Positions 34,366-43,910 of a stretch of 64,000 nucleotides of DNA are shown here, piece by piece. The notes below the pieces were generated by a model that saw only the letters and a program-made list of their open reading frames with translations, made no database searches and was not told where the DNA came from. Position 1 is the first letter of the stretch. Every line of letters begins with the position of its first letter. The DNA comes from Xanthobacteraceae bacterium. Lineage in GTDB: Bacteria; Pseudomonadota; Alphaproteobacteria; Rhizobiales; Xanthobacteraceae. The position numbers and the translations under genes are program-made. The DNA lies in contig CP075369.1 in the NCBI GenBank assembly GCA_019454205.1, positions 620,001 through 684,000 on the forward strand. The letters are read 5' to 3'.

Positions 34366-35439
34366 TCAGAATGTCGAGCGCACGGTCTTCGGCGATACGC
34401 CGAACAGCCGTTTGAAGGCGGTAGAGAAGTTTGCCGCACTGGTATAGCCGGCGATATGGGCGGCCTCGGTTACACTGACACCTTCGCGCTCGATAGCCTG
34501 ACGTGCGCGTTGCAGTTTGAGCCGGCGCACATATTCGAAAACCGTCACGCCGTAAGCCATCTGGAAAAGACGCTGCAGCGTGTTCGCGCTCATCCCCGCC
34601 TCGCGCGCGATGACATTCAATGTGAGCGTATCGTCCATGTGCTCGACCAGATATTCGCGAAGATTGGCGAGGCGCCGGTGCTCTCTGGGCTTTAAGAGAC
34701 CGTTCGGAACGAATGGGTCCGGATTGGATATGGCGTGCATCGCTTCTGCTACGATTTCGATAGCACGGCTCTCCAGATAGAGGTCACGCAATATCGTGGC
34801 ATAGGGCGGCGGATTCAGAATCTGCTCCGCTATGGAAACGAGGCGCGCCGAAGGCTTCCAGCGAACGCAATTAAGATGATCGGCTGCGAAACGGGAAATC
34901 GCAGTCGAGTAGCCGCCGAGGCCGAGTTCGTCCCGCTCTAGCCATTCCGGTGAAACCGTTACGTTGACCTTGCGGATATGCGTGCCGCGGCGCGAGCAGC
35001 GGACAAAACGCTCCGGGCGCGAACGGGAAATAACAGTTCCTTCGAGATCACGCGGCCCGGCCTTTGTTCCCGGCCCCATTTCGAATTGCCGGTCACCCAT
35101 TCGAACTGCAACGCGCCCGCGCAGGAAAATCGAGCAGGTTATTCCCGCGTGCTGCAGAATTTCGTTTGTGAGGTCATGCGTGTCGTAGGTGTCGGTGGCG
35201 TGCAGGATTAGTCCTGAGCGCAGCCGGACCAACTGATAGTCGCCGCGCAGAGCGACATCCTTGTCGGAAAGATCAGGGTCGGTAACCTTGAAGCCGGTTC
35301 CGGCAAGCTGCGAGGACGACGCGAGATCGTCGACAGTGACTTCTCTTAGTTCGCTGTGAAAATCTGAAGGAAAACCCACAGCCGCAATCCCGTTCGAAAA
35401 GGTGCATTCGTGGATATTGGATGCAGTCGGCAAGCACAA
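34366..35439 (-). CDS. AraC-family regulator, siderophore-type (PchR-like)
   Basis: A regulator of about 357 residues. The C-terminal 100 residues hold two helix-turn-helix motifs (L-N-V-I-A-R-E-A-G-M-S-A-N-T-L-Q-R-L-F and A-A-N-F-S-T-A-F-K-R). The N-terminal domain resembles PchR-type proteins that bind ferric siderophores and activate the matching receptor. It is divergent from the TonB-dependent receptor, which supports this. The start is uncertain: position 35439 is a TTG without a clear ribosome-binding site, and a GTG near 35385 is possible. Confidence 0.85.
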   Translation of the reverse strand: MCLPTASNIHECTFSNGIAAVGFPSDFHSELREVTVDDLASSSQLAGTGFKVTDPDLSDKDVALRGDYQLVRLRSGLILHATDTYDTHDLTNEILQHAGITCSIFLRGRVAVRMGDRQFEMGPGTKAGPRDLEGTVISRSRPERFVRCSRRGTHIRKVNVTVSPEWLERDELGLGGYSTAISRFAADHLNCVRWKPSARLVSIAEQILNPPPYATILRDLYLESRAIEIVAEAMHAISNPDPFVPNGLLKPREHRRLANLREYLVEHMDDTLTLNVIAREAGMSANTLQRLFQMAYGVTVFEYVRRLKLQRARQAIEREGVSVTEAAHIAGYTSAANFSTAFKRLFGVSPKTVRSTF

Positions 35440-35622
35440 TAAGAGATGTGTAATTCAGAACCATCCGAAATTGCAGAGCTGCTTAGTTTAGAAGAACTGT
35501 AAGCAAGCGCGTCTCCGATGTCGCACTTGAAGCTCCGACAAACGGAATTAGTGATTAAACAAACGTTGCCTCCGCCACCTCGCTCCCCAATGACTGTACA
35601 AAAAGACACTTAAAAACAAGCG

Positions 35623-35639
35623 CTTAGAAGCGTTCTAAC
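35623..35639. promoter_or_regulatory. Irr/ICE-like iron-control box
   Basis: CTTAGAA-GCG-TTCTAAC is a near-perfect inverted repeat close to the alphaproteobacterial ICE consensus as I recall it (TTTAGAA-N3-TTCTAAA), which Irr binds. It lies 12 bases before the receptor ATG, overlapping the expected leader. Confidence 0.6.
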
Positions 35640-35651
35640 TGGGGGCGTGCA

Positions 35652-37817
35652 ATGTATTCCGATGTGAAGCGTGGGCTGGCGGGTTTCTCCGCTGCGCTCG
35701 CCGCGACGACCATGTTGACTGTCTGCATGATGGGAACCGCGAGCGGTCAAAACATCTCGCTTGATACAGTCGTCGTCGATCAGCAGCGTCCCGATCGATT
35801 GAGGACTGAAGGTCAGGACACCTACAATTCTCCGCGCACGACCGTTGGGGGAAAAGAGAACCTCGATGTGCGCGAAATCCCGCAATCGGTGAGCGTGGTT
35901 ACGCGCCAGCGCATGGACGATCAGAATCTCAACCAGCTCGAAGACGTCATGCGCAACACCGCTGGTGGCGTCATTCTGCAAAACGATACCGGCCGCAGCA
36001 GTATTTTCATCCGCGGTTACGAAACCGACGTTCTCGTCAACGGTCTGTACGCGCCGAACTCCAGTATTCTCGGAACGCAGATCGACATGTTTATGTTCGA
36101 CCGCGTCGAAGTTTTGAAGGGGCCGGCAGGTCTCTATTTCGGTGGAACCTCGGGCAACAACTCCGGTCCGGGCGGCGTGATCAACCTGGTCCGAAAGTCG
36201 CCGCTCGATCATTTCCAAGCGCTTGCGAACGTGAGCTACGGCTCATGGAGCAACAAGCGTATCGAACTCGATGTTACCAGCCCGCTGAACGAAGCGAAGA
36301 CAGTGCGCGCACGTGTCGTCGGCGCGTTCCAGGATCGGGATACGTTCGTAGATCTGAATCACAATCAGGTCTGGTTCGGTTACGGCACGATTGATGTCGA
36401 CTTCACCGAGAACACGACGTTCTCGTTCTCGCTGTGGCGGCAGGAGCGGGATATTCTGCCCTTCAACGGCCTTCCGATGTTTGCGACCAACCCGATCACC
36501 TATACCGGCGTGCCGCGCTCCACTTTCGTCGGCGCAAGCTGGAACCGGTTCGACAACTGGTCCAATGAATATCTTGCCGAACTCACGCACCGCCTCCAGA
36601 ACGGCGGTCATATTAAAGCGGCCGTGCGCTACACCGACCGTTTCATCGACTACAAGTATGTGCAGGCCGCGAGCGGTGCCAACCCCGCGACCGGCGTGAT
36701 CACGGGTGGTCTCAGCCTTACCGCGGGACGTTGGTGGGAGCAGCATCTCTCCACGGATCTTCACCTCTCGACGCCGTTCCAGTTGTTCGGCCAGACGCAT
36801 AACTTCGTCATCGGTGCCGAATATAAGGCGCATGACCTGACCCAGTATGCGCCGACGAGTACGGCCGTCGGTGGCGGGCCGTACAACATCTACTCTTTCA
36901 ATCCGTATAGCGTGCCGGAGCCTGCAGACACGCTGAACAACCGCACCAATCAGAATCCGTCGCAGTATGGCATCTATAGCCAGCTCCGGCTGAAGCCTGT
37001 CGATGGCATCACGCTGATCGGCGGTGGCCGTCTCAGCTACTACGAGGCGCGCACGTTGAACCTCGTCACCAATGCGGTGACCAACACGATCGACATCAAT
37101 GGTCAGGTAACACCATACGGTGGCATCGTTCTCGATCTGACCAAAAACATTTCCGCCTATGCGAGCTACACCAGCATCTTCGCGCCGCAAACCGAACGCG
37201 ACGCCGGCGGCAACCTGATCGACCCGCGCGAGGGCGTTCAGTATGAAGCCGGCCTGAAGGGTTCGTTCATGGGCGGACGTCTCAACACCTCGTTCGCGCT
37301 GTTCGAAATCCGCGACAACAACCGCGCGCTGGCGGTGACAGGTATGCCGGGTGTCTTCGTCAACGCGGGCCAGGTTGCGATCTCGGGTTATGAATTCGAG
37401 ATCAGCGGCAAGCTGACGCCGGAATGGGAAGTGTATGCGGGCTACACCAATCTGAAGACGCAATTCCTCAGCGGCGGCACCGGTGACTTCCGCACCTACC
37501 AGCCACGGCACGTCTTCAACGTCTGGAACAAGTACACCTTCCTCGATGGCCCTCTCACCAACTTCCATATCGGTCTGGGCGGCCGCTATGTGAGTGAGTT
37601 CTATACGGGCACGACGCCGGCGGCGCGCGTCTCGGAAGACGGTTACATCGTCGCTGACATGCAGATTGGCTATAAAGTAAGCCAGAACGTGCAGGGCACG
37701 TTCACCATCACCAATCTATTCGACGAGGTTTACTATTCCCGCGTCGGTAGCGTCGCGCTGTTCAATTTCTACGGCGAACCGCGTGCATGGAACCTGAAGG
37801 TGAGTACGAAGTGGTAG
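35652..37817 (+). CDS. TonB-dependent siderophore receptor
   Basis: An outer-membrane receptor of 721 residues. A signal peptide of about 36 residues ends before Q-N-I-S-L-D. The plug domain shows the siderophore-receptor pattern: R-E-I-P-Q-S-V-S-V-V-T, then I-F-I-R-G-Y near residue 116, then V-E-V-L-K-G-P near residue 155. The beta-barrel follows and ends in an aromatic residue (Trp) as usual. The substrate is a ferric siderophore. All partners for uptake lie downstream in the same direction, and the divergent AraC protein is its likely regulator. Confidence 0.95.
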   Translation: MYSDVKRGLAGFSAALAATTMLTVCMMGTASGQNISLDTVVVDQQRPDRLRTEGQDTYNSPRTTVGGKENLDVREIPQSVSVVTRQRMDDQNLNQLEDVMRNTAGGVILQNDTGRSSIFIRGYETDVLVNGLYAPNSSILGTQIDMFMFDRVEVLKGPAGLYFGGTSGNNSGPGGVINLVRKSPLDHFQALANVSYGSWSNKRIELDVTSPLNEAKTVRARVVGAFQDRDTFVDLNHNQVWFGYGTIDVDFTENTTFSFSLWRQERDILPFNGLPMFATNPITYTGVPRSTFVGASWNRFDNWSNEYLAELTHRLQNGGHIKAAVRYTDRFIDYKYVQAASGANPATGVITGGLSLTAGRWWEQHLSTDLHLSTPFQLFGQTHNFVIGAEYKAHDLTQYAPTSTAVGGGPYNIYSFNPYSVPEPADTLNNRTNQNPSQYGIYSQLRLKPVDGITLIGGGRLSYYEARTLNLVTNAVTNTIDINGQVTPYGGIVLDLTKNISAYASYTSIFAPQTERDAGGNLIDPREGVQYEAGLKGSFMGGRLNTSFALFEIRDNNRALAVTGMPGVFVNAGQVAISGYEFEISGKLTPEWEVYAGYTNLKTQFLSGGTGDFRTYQPRHVFNVWNKYTFLDGPLTNFHIGLGGRYVSEFYTGTTPAARVSEDGYIVADMQIGYKVSQNVQGTFTITNLFDEVYYSRVGSVALFNFYGEPRAWNLKVSTKW

Positions 37818-38794
37818 AAAACCGCTTTCAACGCCGGACTACTGGACCCTTGGGCATCGCCCAAGGGTTTAGTGCTTTTATTCTGGCGTTGTTCTTCATT
37901 GTTGTTGCGCCACATTCCTATGCGCAAAGCAGCGACGCTTACGTTCTGAAAAATGTAGAGCAGCGGACCATCACTGCGAAGAACCGTGATATCTACCGGG
38001 TCTTTATTATCAAGCCGCAAGCACCCGCACCGGAAAGCGGCTACCCCGTTTTGTATGCCCTCGATGGAAACTCGGTTGCAGCGCTGTTCTCGACACTCAG
38101 CAGAAGTCACTCCGGACGCAACGAGCTTTCCGGTTTCGAGCCGGGACTTGTGGTTGCCGTAGGCTATCCGACTGACAACCTGCTCGACATGCGCCGCCGT
38201 TCTCGCGACTACACGCCGGCCAAGGCCACGCCGAATAGCGGCACCTATCTGAAGCCGGAAGATACCGGCGACGCCGAACGCTTCCTCGATTTCATCGAGC
38301 AGGAATTGAAGCCCGCGATCCAGGCCGAGTTCAAAACGAGTCCTTCGCGGCAATCCATCTACGGCCATTCCTTCGGCGGGCTGTTTGTGCTGCATGCCTT
38401 ACTCACACGGCCGGGCACGTTCGCGAATTACATCTCGGCGAGTCCGTCGATCTGGTGGGCGGACCGCGCCATCCTGAAGACGTCCGCGGAGTTCCTGTCG
38501 CGCAAGCCCGCGCTGAACAGCGTCAGTGTTTTCCTGATGGTCGGCGGTCTTGAGCAGACCGTGACCCCGGATCAGGCGTCCGCGAAAGACGCAAAGGACA
38601 TCGCCATACGTTTACAAGAGCGGCGGATGGTGGGCGATGCGCGCGAAATGGCGGAACGGCTCGCAAGCCTCAAGGAACGCGGGCTGTCGGTCCGCTTCGA
38701 AGAGATACCGAACGAGACCCACAACTCTGTGACCTTGCTGTCGGCCATTAAGGCATACCGTTTTGCCTTCCAGATCAGGAAACCTGTGAAGTGA
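37787..38794 (+). CDS. Periplasmic siderophore esterase-like alpha/beta hydrolase (IroE/Fes-like)
   Basis: A protein of up to 335 residues with a hydrophobic signal segment ending near P-H-S-Y-A-Q. The hydrolase fold shows Y-A-L-D-G-N near residue 90 and the nucleophile elbow G-H-S-F-G-G near residue 190. This is the pattern of the esterase D / IroE group that cleaves ester siderophores. The His is in E-T-H-N-S near the C-terminus. The ATG at 37787 overlaps the receptor end by 31 bases; a GTG at 37811 overlaps by seven and is an equally good start. It suggests the imported siderophore contains ester bonds. Confidence 0.85.
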   Translation: MEPEGEYEVVENRFQRRTTGPLGIAQGFSAFILALFFIVVAPHSYAQSSDAYVLKNVEQRTITAKNRDIYRVFIIKPQAPAPESGYPVLYALDGNSVAALFSTLSRSHSGRNELSGFEPGLVVAVGYPTDNLLDMRRRSRDYTPAKATPNSGTYLKPEDTGDAERFLDFIEQELKPAIQAEFKTSPSRQSIYGHSFGGLFVLHALLTRPGTFANYISASPSIWWADRAILKTSAEFLSRKPALNSVSVFLMVGGLEQTVTPDQASAKDAKDIAIRLQERRMVGDAREMAERLASLKERGLSVRFEEIPNETHNSVTLLSAIKAYRFAFQIRKPVK

Positions 38795-39924
38795 TGCGTT
38801 CTGTGAAATATTTCTGCTGGCTTTTTGCCGCCGCGCTTTGCGTCGCCATTTGCGCCGGCTCGCCCGCGTGGTCGCAATCGGAAGTAACGCTCACCGACAT
38901 CGCGGGGAGAAAAGTCACGGTGAAACTGCCGGTGCGCCATGTCGTGCTCGGCGAGGGGCGGCAGCTTACGGCGCTGGCGCTGTTGCACCCGGACCCGGTG
39001 TCGCTGGTCGCGGGATGGCTCGGCGACCTGAAGCGGCTGGATTCCAAAACCTACGAATTATTTCGCAGCAAAAATCCCGCGATCGACAAAATCCCCCTGA
39101 TTGGCATCACGAACGAAAGCACGTTCTCCGTGGAACGCACGCTTTCCATTCGTCCCGATGTCGCGATTTTCAGCGGCGGTCATGGGCCGTCCGCCAGATC
39201 GGCGGAAGCGGTGCGCCAGCTCGAAGCGGCCGGGATTCCCGTAGTGTTCATTGATTTCCACGACAAGCCGCTCGAGAATTCGGTTGCGAGCATCGCAATC
39301 CTCGGAAAGTTGCTGGGTCAGGAAGAAAAGGCGAGCGCCTACATTAAGTTCTATCAGGACAGGCTCGACCTGATCGCGAAGCGGATCGCCGAAGCAAAGC
39401 TGAAGCGCCCCACTGTTTTCATGCACATGCATGCGCGTCTGTGGGAATGTTGTCCTTCGCCGGGAAAGGGTAATCTCGGCGAGTACATTGTCTTCGCAGG
39501 CGGCAGTAATATCGCGGCGGATATTCTGCCCGGTGCGACAGGGCAGGTGAATCTGGAATATGTAATTCAACGCAATCCCGACATCTATATTGCGACCGGC
39601 GGGGCCCACGCGATCAACCGCGGTCTTGCCATCGGCACCTATGTTACAGAAGACGACGCGCGCAAGGCGTTGCAAACCATCGCCGAGGAAAAAGGCATCA
39701 ACACGCTTTCCGCTGTCGCCAACGGCAGGGTGTATGGTCTGTGGCACCACTTCTATAATTCGCCACTCAATATTATTGCCATCGAGGCGTTCGCGAAGTG
39801 GTTTCATCCTGAATTGTTCGCGGACGTAGATCCGCGCAAAACCCTCGCCGAAATCAATGCACGGTTTCTGGCGGTGCCGTTCGATGGAGTTTATTTCGTA
39901 AGCCTGAAGCCGGAGAAGCGCTAA
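38791..39924 (+). CDS. ABC transporter siderophore/iron binding protein (FecB/FhuD/BtuF-like)
   Basis: A 377-residue binding protein with a signal peptide ending near A-W-S-Q. The mature part begins with V-T-L-T-D-I-A-G-R-K-V-T-V, the usual first strands of cluster III binding proteins. It then has I-R-P-D-V-A-I-F near residue 127 and N-P-D-I-Y-I-A-T near residue 265. It delivers ferric siderophore from the periplasm to the FecCD-type permease. A GTG at 38791 overlaps the esterase stop; the ATG directly after is an alternative. Confidence 0.9.
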   Translation: MMRSVKYFCWLFAAALCVAICAGSPAWSQSEVTLTDIAGRKVTVKLPVRHVVLGEGRQLTALALLHPDPVSLVAGWLGDLKRLDSKTYELFRSKNPAIDKIPLIGITNESTFSVERTLSIRPDVAIFSGGHGPSARSAEAVRQLEAAGIPVVFIDFHDKPLENSVASIAILGKLLGQEEKASAYIKFYQDRLDLIAKRIAEAKLKRPTVFMHMHARLWECCPSPGKGNLGEYIVFAGGSNIAADILPGATGQVNLEYVIQRNPDIYIATGGAHAINRGLAIGTYVTEDDARKALQTIAEEKGINTLSAVANGRVYGLWHHFYNSPLNIIAIEAFAKWFHPELFADVDPRKTLAEINARFLAVPFDGVYFVSLKPEKR

Positions 39925-39941
39925 AGATCGGAAGTGGTAGC

Positions 39942-41006
39942 GTGTCTGCGTTGGCGGAAGAGAAAACCATTTCGGATACCGTCGTGGCGTACCGGCGGTT
40001 CCTGCGGCTGCGCATCATGCTGCTCTGTCTGCTGGCGGCGGCGGTCGCTGCCGTATTTTGCGCCGATCTTCTGACCGGCCCGTCCGCGCTGACCTTCTCG
40101 CAGGCGCTGAAAGGCTTGGCTGCGCCATCGACATTGTCGCGCACGGAATACGTCATTCTCTGGGAAGTGCGTTTGCCTGCCGCCTGTATGGCGGTCGCGG
40201 TCGGCGTTGCGCTCTCGCTTGCGGGAGCGGAGATGCAGACGATCCTCGACAATCCATTGGCGAGTCCCTTTACGCTCGGCATCTCCCATGCGGCGGCGTT
40301 CGGCGCGGGCATGGGTATCGTGCTCGGCTACAGCCTGCCGGGTATTCCCGCGAACTGGCTGATTTCCGGGAACGCATTCGTCTTTGCCTTTGCATCGACT
40401 GTGCTGTTGCAATTCATGGCGCAGCGTTTCGGTGCCAGCGCGCAAACCCTCGTGCTGTTCGGAATCGCGATGTTTTTCGCATTCGAAGCGCTCGTGAAAC
40501 TTCTGCAGTTCATCGCCAGCGAGCAGACCTTACAGCAGCTCGTATTCTGGACCATGGGCAATCTGGCGCGCGCCGACTGGACCAAGATCGCCTATCTTTC
40601 CGCTGCGATTGCGCTGGTCGCCCCGTTCTCGATGGCGGCGAGCTGGAAGATGACGGCGCTGCGCATGGGTGACGAGCGCGCCCGCAGCTTCGGTGTGCGC
40701 GTCGAGCGGCTGCGGCTGTTTTCGTTGTTCAGGATTGCCGTGCTGACATCTTTTGCCGTGGCTTTCGTCGGCACCATCGGCTTCATCGGACTGGTAGGTC
40801 CGCATATCGCGCGGATGCTGGTTGGTGAAGATCATCGCCTCCTGTTGCCTGGCAGCGCGTTGTGCGGCGCGCTTCTGATGTCGGCCGCGTCCATCGCGAG
40901 CAAGACGATTCTGCCGGGAGTCATCATTCCCATCGGGATCGTCACCGCACTAATCGGGGTTCCGTTCTTTCTCTGGCTCGTGATGCAGCGGCGGTATCGC
41001 GCATGA
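39942..41006 (+). CDS. FecCD-type iron-siderophore ABC permease
   Basis: A 354-residue membrane protein with about ten hydrophobic helices, typical of the FecCD/BtuC family. Recognisable blocks are R-L-P-A-A-C-M-A-V-A-V-G-V-A-L near residue 79, followed by the N-P-L-A-S-P loop, and the coupling region with F-I-G-L-V-G-P-H-I-A-R near residue 283. A GTG start is used. It is a single permease gene, so it would form a homodimer. The stop overlaps the ATPase start. Confidence 0.93.
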   Translation: MSALAEEKTISDTVVAYRRFLRLRIMLLCLLAAAVAAVFCADLLTGPSALTFSQALKGLAAPSTLSRTEYVILWEVRLPAACMAVAVGVALSLAGAEMQTILDNPLASPFTLGISHAAAFGAGMGIVLGYSLPGIPANWLISGNAFVFAFASTVLLQFMAQRFGASAQTLVLFGIAMFFAFEALVKLLQFIASEQTLQQLVFWTMGNLARADWTKIAYLSAAIALVAPFSMAASWKMTALRMGDERARSFGVRVERLRLFSLFRIAVLTSFAVAFVGTIGFIGLVGPHIARMLVGEDHRLLLPGSALCGALLMSAASIASKTILPGVIIPIGIVTALIGVPFFLWLVMQRRYRA

Positions 41007-41812
41007 CGGTTTCATTGGACATCCGCGCGCTAGAAGCAGGGTATCGCGAAAAGATCGTGCTGCGCGGTCTCTCCATCCCTTCCGTGCAGGCGGGACAAAT
41101 GGTTGCGCTGGTTGGCCCCAACGCCGCGGGGAAATCCACGTTGTTGCGCGCTATCGCCGGGCTGATTTCGGCAAGCGGCGAAGTGCGGCTCGGAGAGAAA
41201 AACCTGCTCGCGCTCAGCCCCGCCGCGCGGTCGCAACTGGTCGCGTTCATGCCGCAAAGCCTGCCTGCGGGCAGGGGACTGACTGTTATCGAAACCGTAC
41301 TCAGTGCGTTGCGCGCGGTGCCAGCATCCGCAAATGCAAGCGGCGAGACGCAGAACGACGAGGAACGCGCGGCATCTGCGCTGGCGAAGGCTGGCTTGCT
41401 GGAACAGGCATTGCAACCGCTCGACCGTCTCTCCGGCGGTCAACGCCAACTTGCCGGCATCGCGCAGGCGATCGTCCGCCAGCCGTTGTTGATGCTATTC
41501 GATGAACCGACCAGCGCGCTTGATTTGCGTCATCAACTCGAAGTCATGAACATCATCCGCGGCCTTGCGCGCAAGGGGCGTATCGTCGTTGCGGTCATGC
41601 ACGATCTTGCGCTGGCTGCGCGATATGCCGACCGCGTGCTGTTGCTGCACGAAGGCCGCGTTATCGCAGACGGAACGCCTGAGGAAGCGATCAGCGCGCG
41701 TACGCTGGCCGAAACTTATGGTGTCGATGCGCGCGTGGAGCGTTGCAGCCAGGGATTTCTCCAGATCATCGCCGACCGGCCCATCAACAACACAGCCCAA
41801 TCGCCATCATGA
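41003..41812 (+). CDS. FecE/FhuC-type iron-siderophore ABC ATPase
   Basis: A 269-residue ATPase. Walker A G-P-N-A-A-G-K-S-T is near residue 36, the signature L-S-G-G-Q near 143, Walker B L-L-M-L-F-D-E-P near 163 and the switch His in V-M-H-D-L. The ATG at 41003 overlaps the permease stop by four bases and the stop overlaps the next start by four, so the three genes are coupled. Confidence 0.93.
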   Translation: MTVSLDIRALEAGYREKIVLRGLSIPSVQAGQMVALVGPNAAGKSTLLRAIAGLISASGEVRLGEKNLLALSPAARSQLVAFMPQSLPAGRGLTVIETVLSALRAVPASANASGETQNDEERAASALAKAGLLEQALQPLDRLSGGQRQLAGIAQAIVRQPLLMLFDEPTSALDLRHQLEVMNIIRGLARKGRIVVAVMHDLALAARYADRVLLLHEGRVIADGTPEEAISARTLAETYGVDARVERCSQGFLQIIADRPINNTAQSPS

Positions 41813-42657
41813 TGATTACCGAAACGGCCGATAGCCGCCTCAAGCGCTATAACGACATTCGTGTATTGCAGGTTCTGCGAACGGAAATGCTGACCCCGCG
41901 CATGAAGCGCGTGATCGTCGGCGGGGACGAGATCGAAGGTTTCGGCCGCGGCCCGAATATCAAGCTCGTGATTCCACCGCCGGGAGCGGCAGAACCGGAA
42001 TGGCCGCTCAAAGGCCCGAATGGCGGCGCAATCTGGCCCGACCATCCGCGGCGTCCCACAGTGCGTACATACAGCGTCAGCGCGTTCGATGCGCGCCGCG
42101 GCGAACTCTCGATTGATTTCGTTCTGCATGGCCGTGACGGCCCTGCCGCGAACTGGGCATCGCGCGCAAAGCCCGGCGACCAACTGGGCGTGGGCGGACC
42201 GGGCGGACGCTCGCTGCGCGAGTCCGACTGGTATCTGTTTGTTGGCGATCAGAGCGCATTGCCCGCGATTGCAAACATGCTTTCCGGGTTGCCGTCTTCG
42301 GCACGCGGCCGTGCGATTATCGAAATTCCAAACCGGGATGAGCGGCAGATAATATCGCATCCACTGAACCTGGAGATCACCTGGTTGTACCGCGATGCTT
42401 CGGCCGGCGAGCGGTCCGAAGCGTTGCAGGATTGCGCGCTAAACGCATGGTGGCCAACGAACGCTAACGCGTTTGTATGGGCGGGCGGCGAGTCCGAAAT
42501 TATACGCACGGTTCGCGCCCATTTCCGGCATGAGCGAGGGATGACGCCACGCCAGTTGCTTGCGATAGGGTATTGGCGGCGCGGCATGAATGAAGACGAT
42601 TACAAGAAAGCCTTCAACAACGATCGCGACGAAGACTACTTCAAGGGCGCTTTTTGA
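41809..42657 (+). CDS. Siderophore-interacting protein (FAD/NAD(P)H ferric-siderophore reductase)
   Basis: A 282-residue member of the SIP/ViuB family. The FAD-binding motif R-T-Y-S-V-S near residue 86 and the G-P-G-G-R-S loop near residue 130 are visible, and the NAD(P)-domain ends W-A-G-G-E-S-E near residue 224. It reduces the ferric siderophore in the cytoplasm to release iron. Presence of both an esterase and a reductase gives two ways of releasing iron. The chosen ATG overlaps the ATPase stop; longer frames start inside the ATPase gene. Confidence 0.92.
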   Translation: MMITETADSRLKRYNDIRVLQVLRTEMLTPRMKRVIVGGDEIEGFGRGPNIKLVIPPPGAAEPEWPLKGPNGGAIWPDHPRRPTVRTYSVSAFDARRGELSIDFVLHGRDGPAANWASRAKPGDQLGVGGPGGRSLRESDWYLFVGDQSALPAIANMLSGLPSSARGRAIIEIPNRDERQIISHPLNLEITWLYRDASAGERSEALQDCALNAWWPTNANAFVWAGGESEIIRTVRAHFRHERGMTPRQLLAIGYWRRGMNEDDYKKAFNNDRDEDYFKGAF

Positions 42658-42684
42658 GCGGCGGCGGAACGGAGAGGCAGTAAC

Positions 42685-43482
42685 GTGAAACACCGACAGA
42701 TTTTTGCACGGGTAATCGGCCCGATGGCGGCGGCAGTCGTTTCGTCAAATGCATTTGCGCAGACGGAAGTGATTGCCACGATTCCTCATGATCTTTCGCC
42801 ATGGGGAATGTTCGTGCAGGCCGATCTGGTGGTGAAAGCCGTCATCGTCGGTCTGTTCTTTGCTTCGCTCGTCACATGGACGATCTGGCTAGCGAAGGGC
42901 ATCGAACTACTCAGGGCAAGACGCACGATCGATGCGGCAATGGCAAAAGTCCGGGCGGCCGGGAGCCTGCGCAAGGCGGCCGGCGAATTCTCGGAAAACA
43001 GGAGCGTATCCGGACTTTTGCTGCAGGCTGCGGATGCCGAGTACGAAAACTCCATTGGGCTTCCGGCCGAGGGCGTGAAAGAGCGCGCGGGCATCGCCCT
43101 GTCGCGCATCGAGCAGCGCGCGGCACGGAAAATGACCCGCGGCACCGGCCTGCTGGCGACCATCGGCGCAACCGCGCCTTTTGTCGGCCTGTTCGGTACC
43201 GTGTGGGGCATTATGAATTCTTTCGTCGGAATCAGTCAGTCGAAGACCACGAACCTTGCGGTCGTGGCGCCGGGTATTGCCGAAGCGTTGCTCGCGACCG
43301 CCATTGGATTGTTCGCGGCGATCCCCGCAGTGATTATCTATAACGTGTTCACCCGCGCCATCAGCGGTTATCGCCTCGCGCTGAGCGACCTCTCGGCGAT
43401 GACGATGATTCATCTGTCGCGGGCACTCGACGAACGCGCGATCACGCCGGAGCCGAAGCAGCGCGCGCGTGCGGGAGGCTGA
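42685..43482 (+). CDS. exbB: ExbB proton-channel protein
   Basis: A 265-residue inner-membrane protein that with ExbD converts proton flow to motion for TonB. Three membrane segments are visible, near residues 50-72, 155-178 and 194-220. The MotA/TolQ/ExbB block G-L-L-A-T-I-G-A-T-A-P-F-V-G-L-F-G-T-V near residue 155 is clear. An N-terminal cleavable signal-like segment (N-A-F-A-Q) is present, as in longer ExbB forms. It is followed by exbD and tonB, giving the locus its own energy supply. Confidence 0.94.
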   Translation: MKHRQIFARVIGPMAAAVVSSNAFAQTEVIATIPHDLSPWGMFVQADLVVKAVIVGLFFASLVTWTIWLAKGIELLRARRTIDAAMAKVRAAGSLRKAAGEFSENRSVSGLLLQAADAEYENSIGLPAEGVKERAGIALSRIEQRAARKMTRGTGLLATIGATAPFVGLFGTVWGIMNSFVGISQSKTTNLAVVAPGIAEALLATAIGLFAAIPAVIIYNVFTRAISGYRLALSDLSAMTMIHLSRALDERAITPEPKQRARAGG

Positions 43483-43484
43483 CG

Positions 43485-43910
43485 ATGGGCGCGGCGTTCA
43501 ACGGAAACGGCGAGAACGACGATCTCAACGAACTGAGCGAGATCAACGTCACGCCATTTATCGATGTCATGCTGGTACTGCTCATCATCTTTATGGTGGC
43601 CGCGCCGCTCTCAACGGTTGATGTTGCAGTCGATCTTCCTGCTTCGAACGCGCAGAAACAGAATAAGCCGGACAAGCTCGTATTTCTGACGGTGAAGAAC
43701 GACCTGTCACTGGTCATTGATAACGAGCCGGTGGACCGCACCGGCCTTCAGGCCGCGCTCGATCTAAGAAGCGAAAAAGACCGCGAACGCCGCATTTTTC
43801 TGCGCGCCGACCGCACAGTTCCATACGGCGAGATCATGAATGTGATGAACTTGCTGCGCGACGCAGGCTATCTGAAAATCGCTCTCGTGGGGCTTGAGCA
43901 GGTGAAATGA
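43485..43910 (+). CDS. exbD: ExbD proton-channel protein
   Basis: A 141-residue protein with one membrane helix near residues 24-43. The block I-N-V-T-P-F-I-D-V-M-L-V-L-L-I-I-F carries the essential Asp that moves protons. The C-terminal periplasmic domain follows. It starts two bases after exbB and its stop overlaps tonB by four bases. Confidence 0.95.
   Translation: MGAAFNGNGENDDLNELSEINVTPFIDVMLVLLIIFMVAAPLSTVDVAVDLPASNAQKQNKPDKLVFLTVKNDLSLVIDNEPVDRTGLQAALDLRSEKDRERRIFLRADRTVPYGEIMNVMNLLRDAGYLKIALVGLEQVK

Noticed and set aside
36243..37568. 441-codon minus-strand frame opposite the TonB receptor
   Set aside because: Antisense of a receptor with clear plug and barrel patterns.
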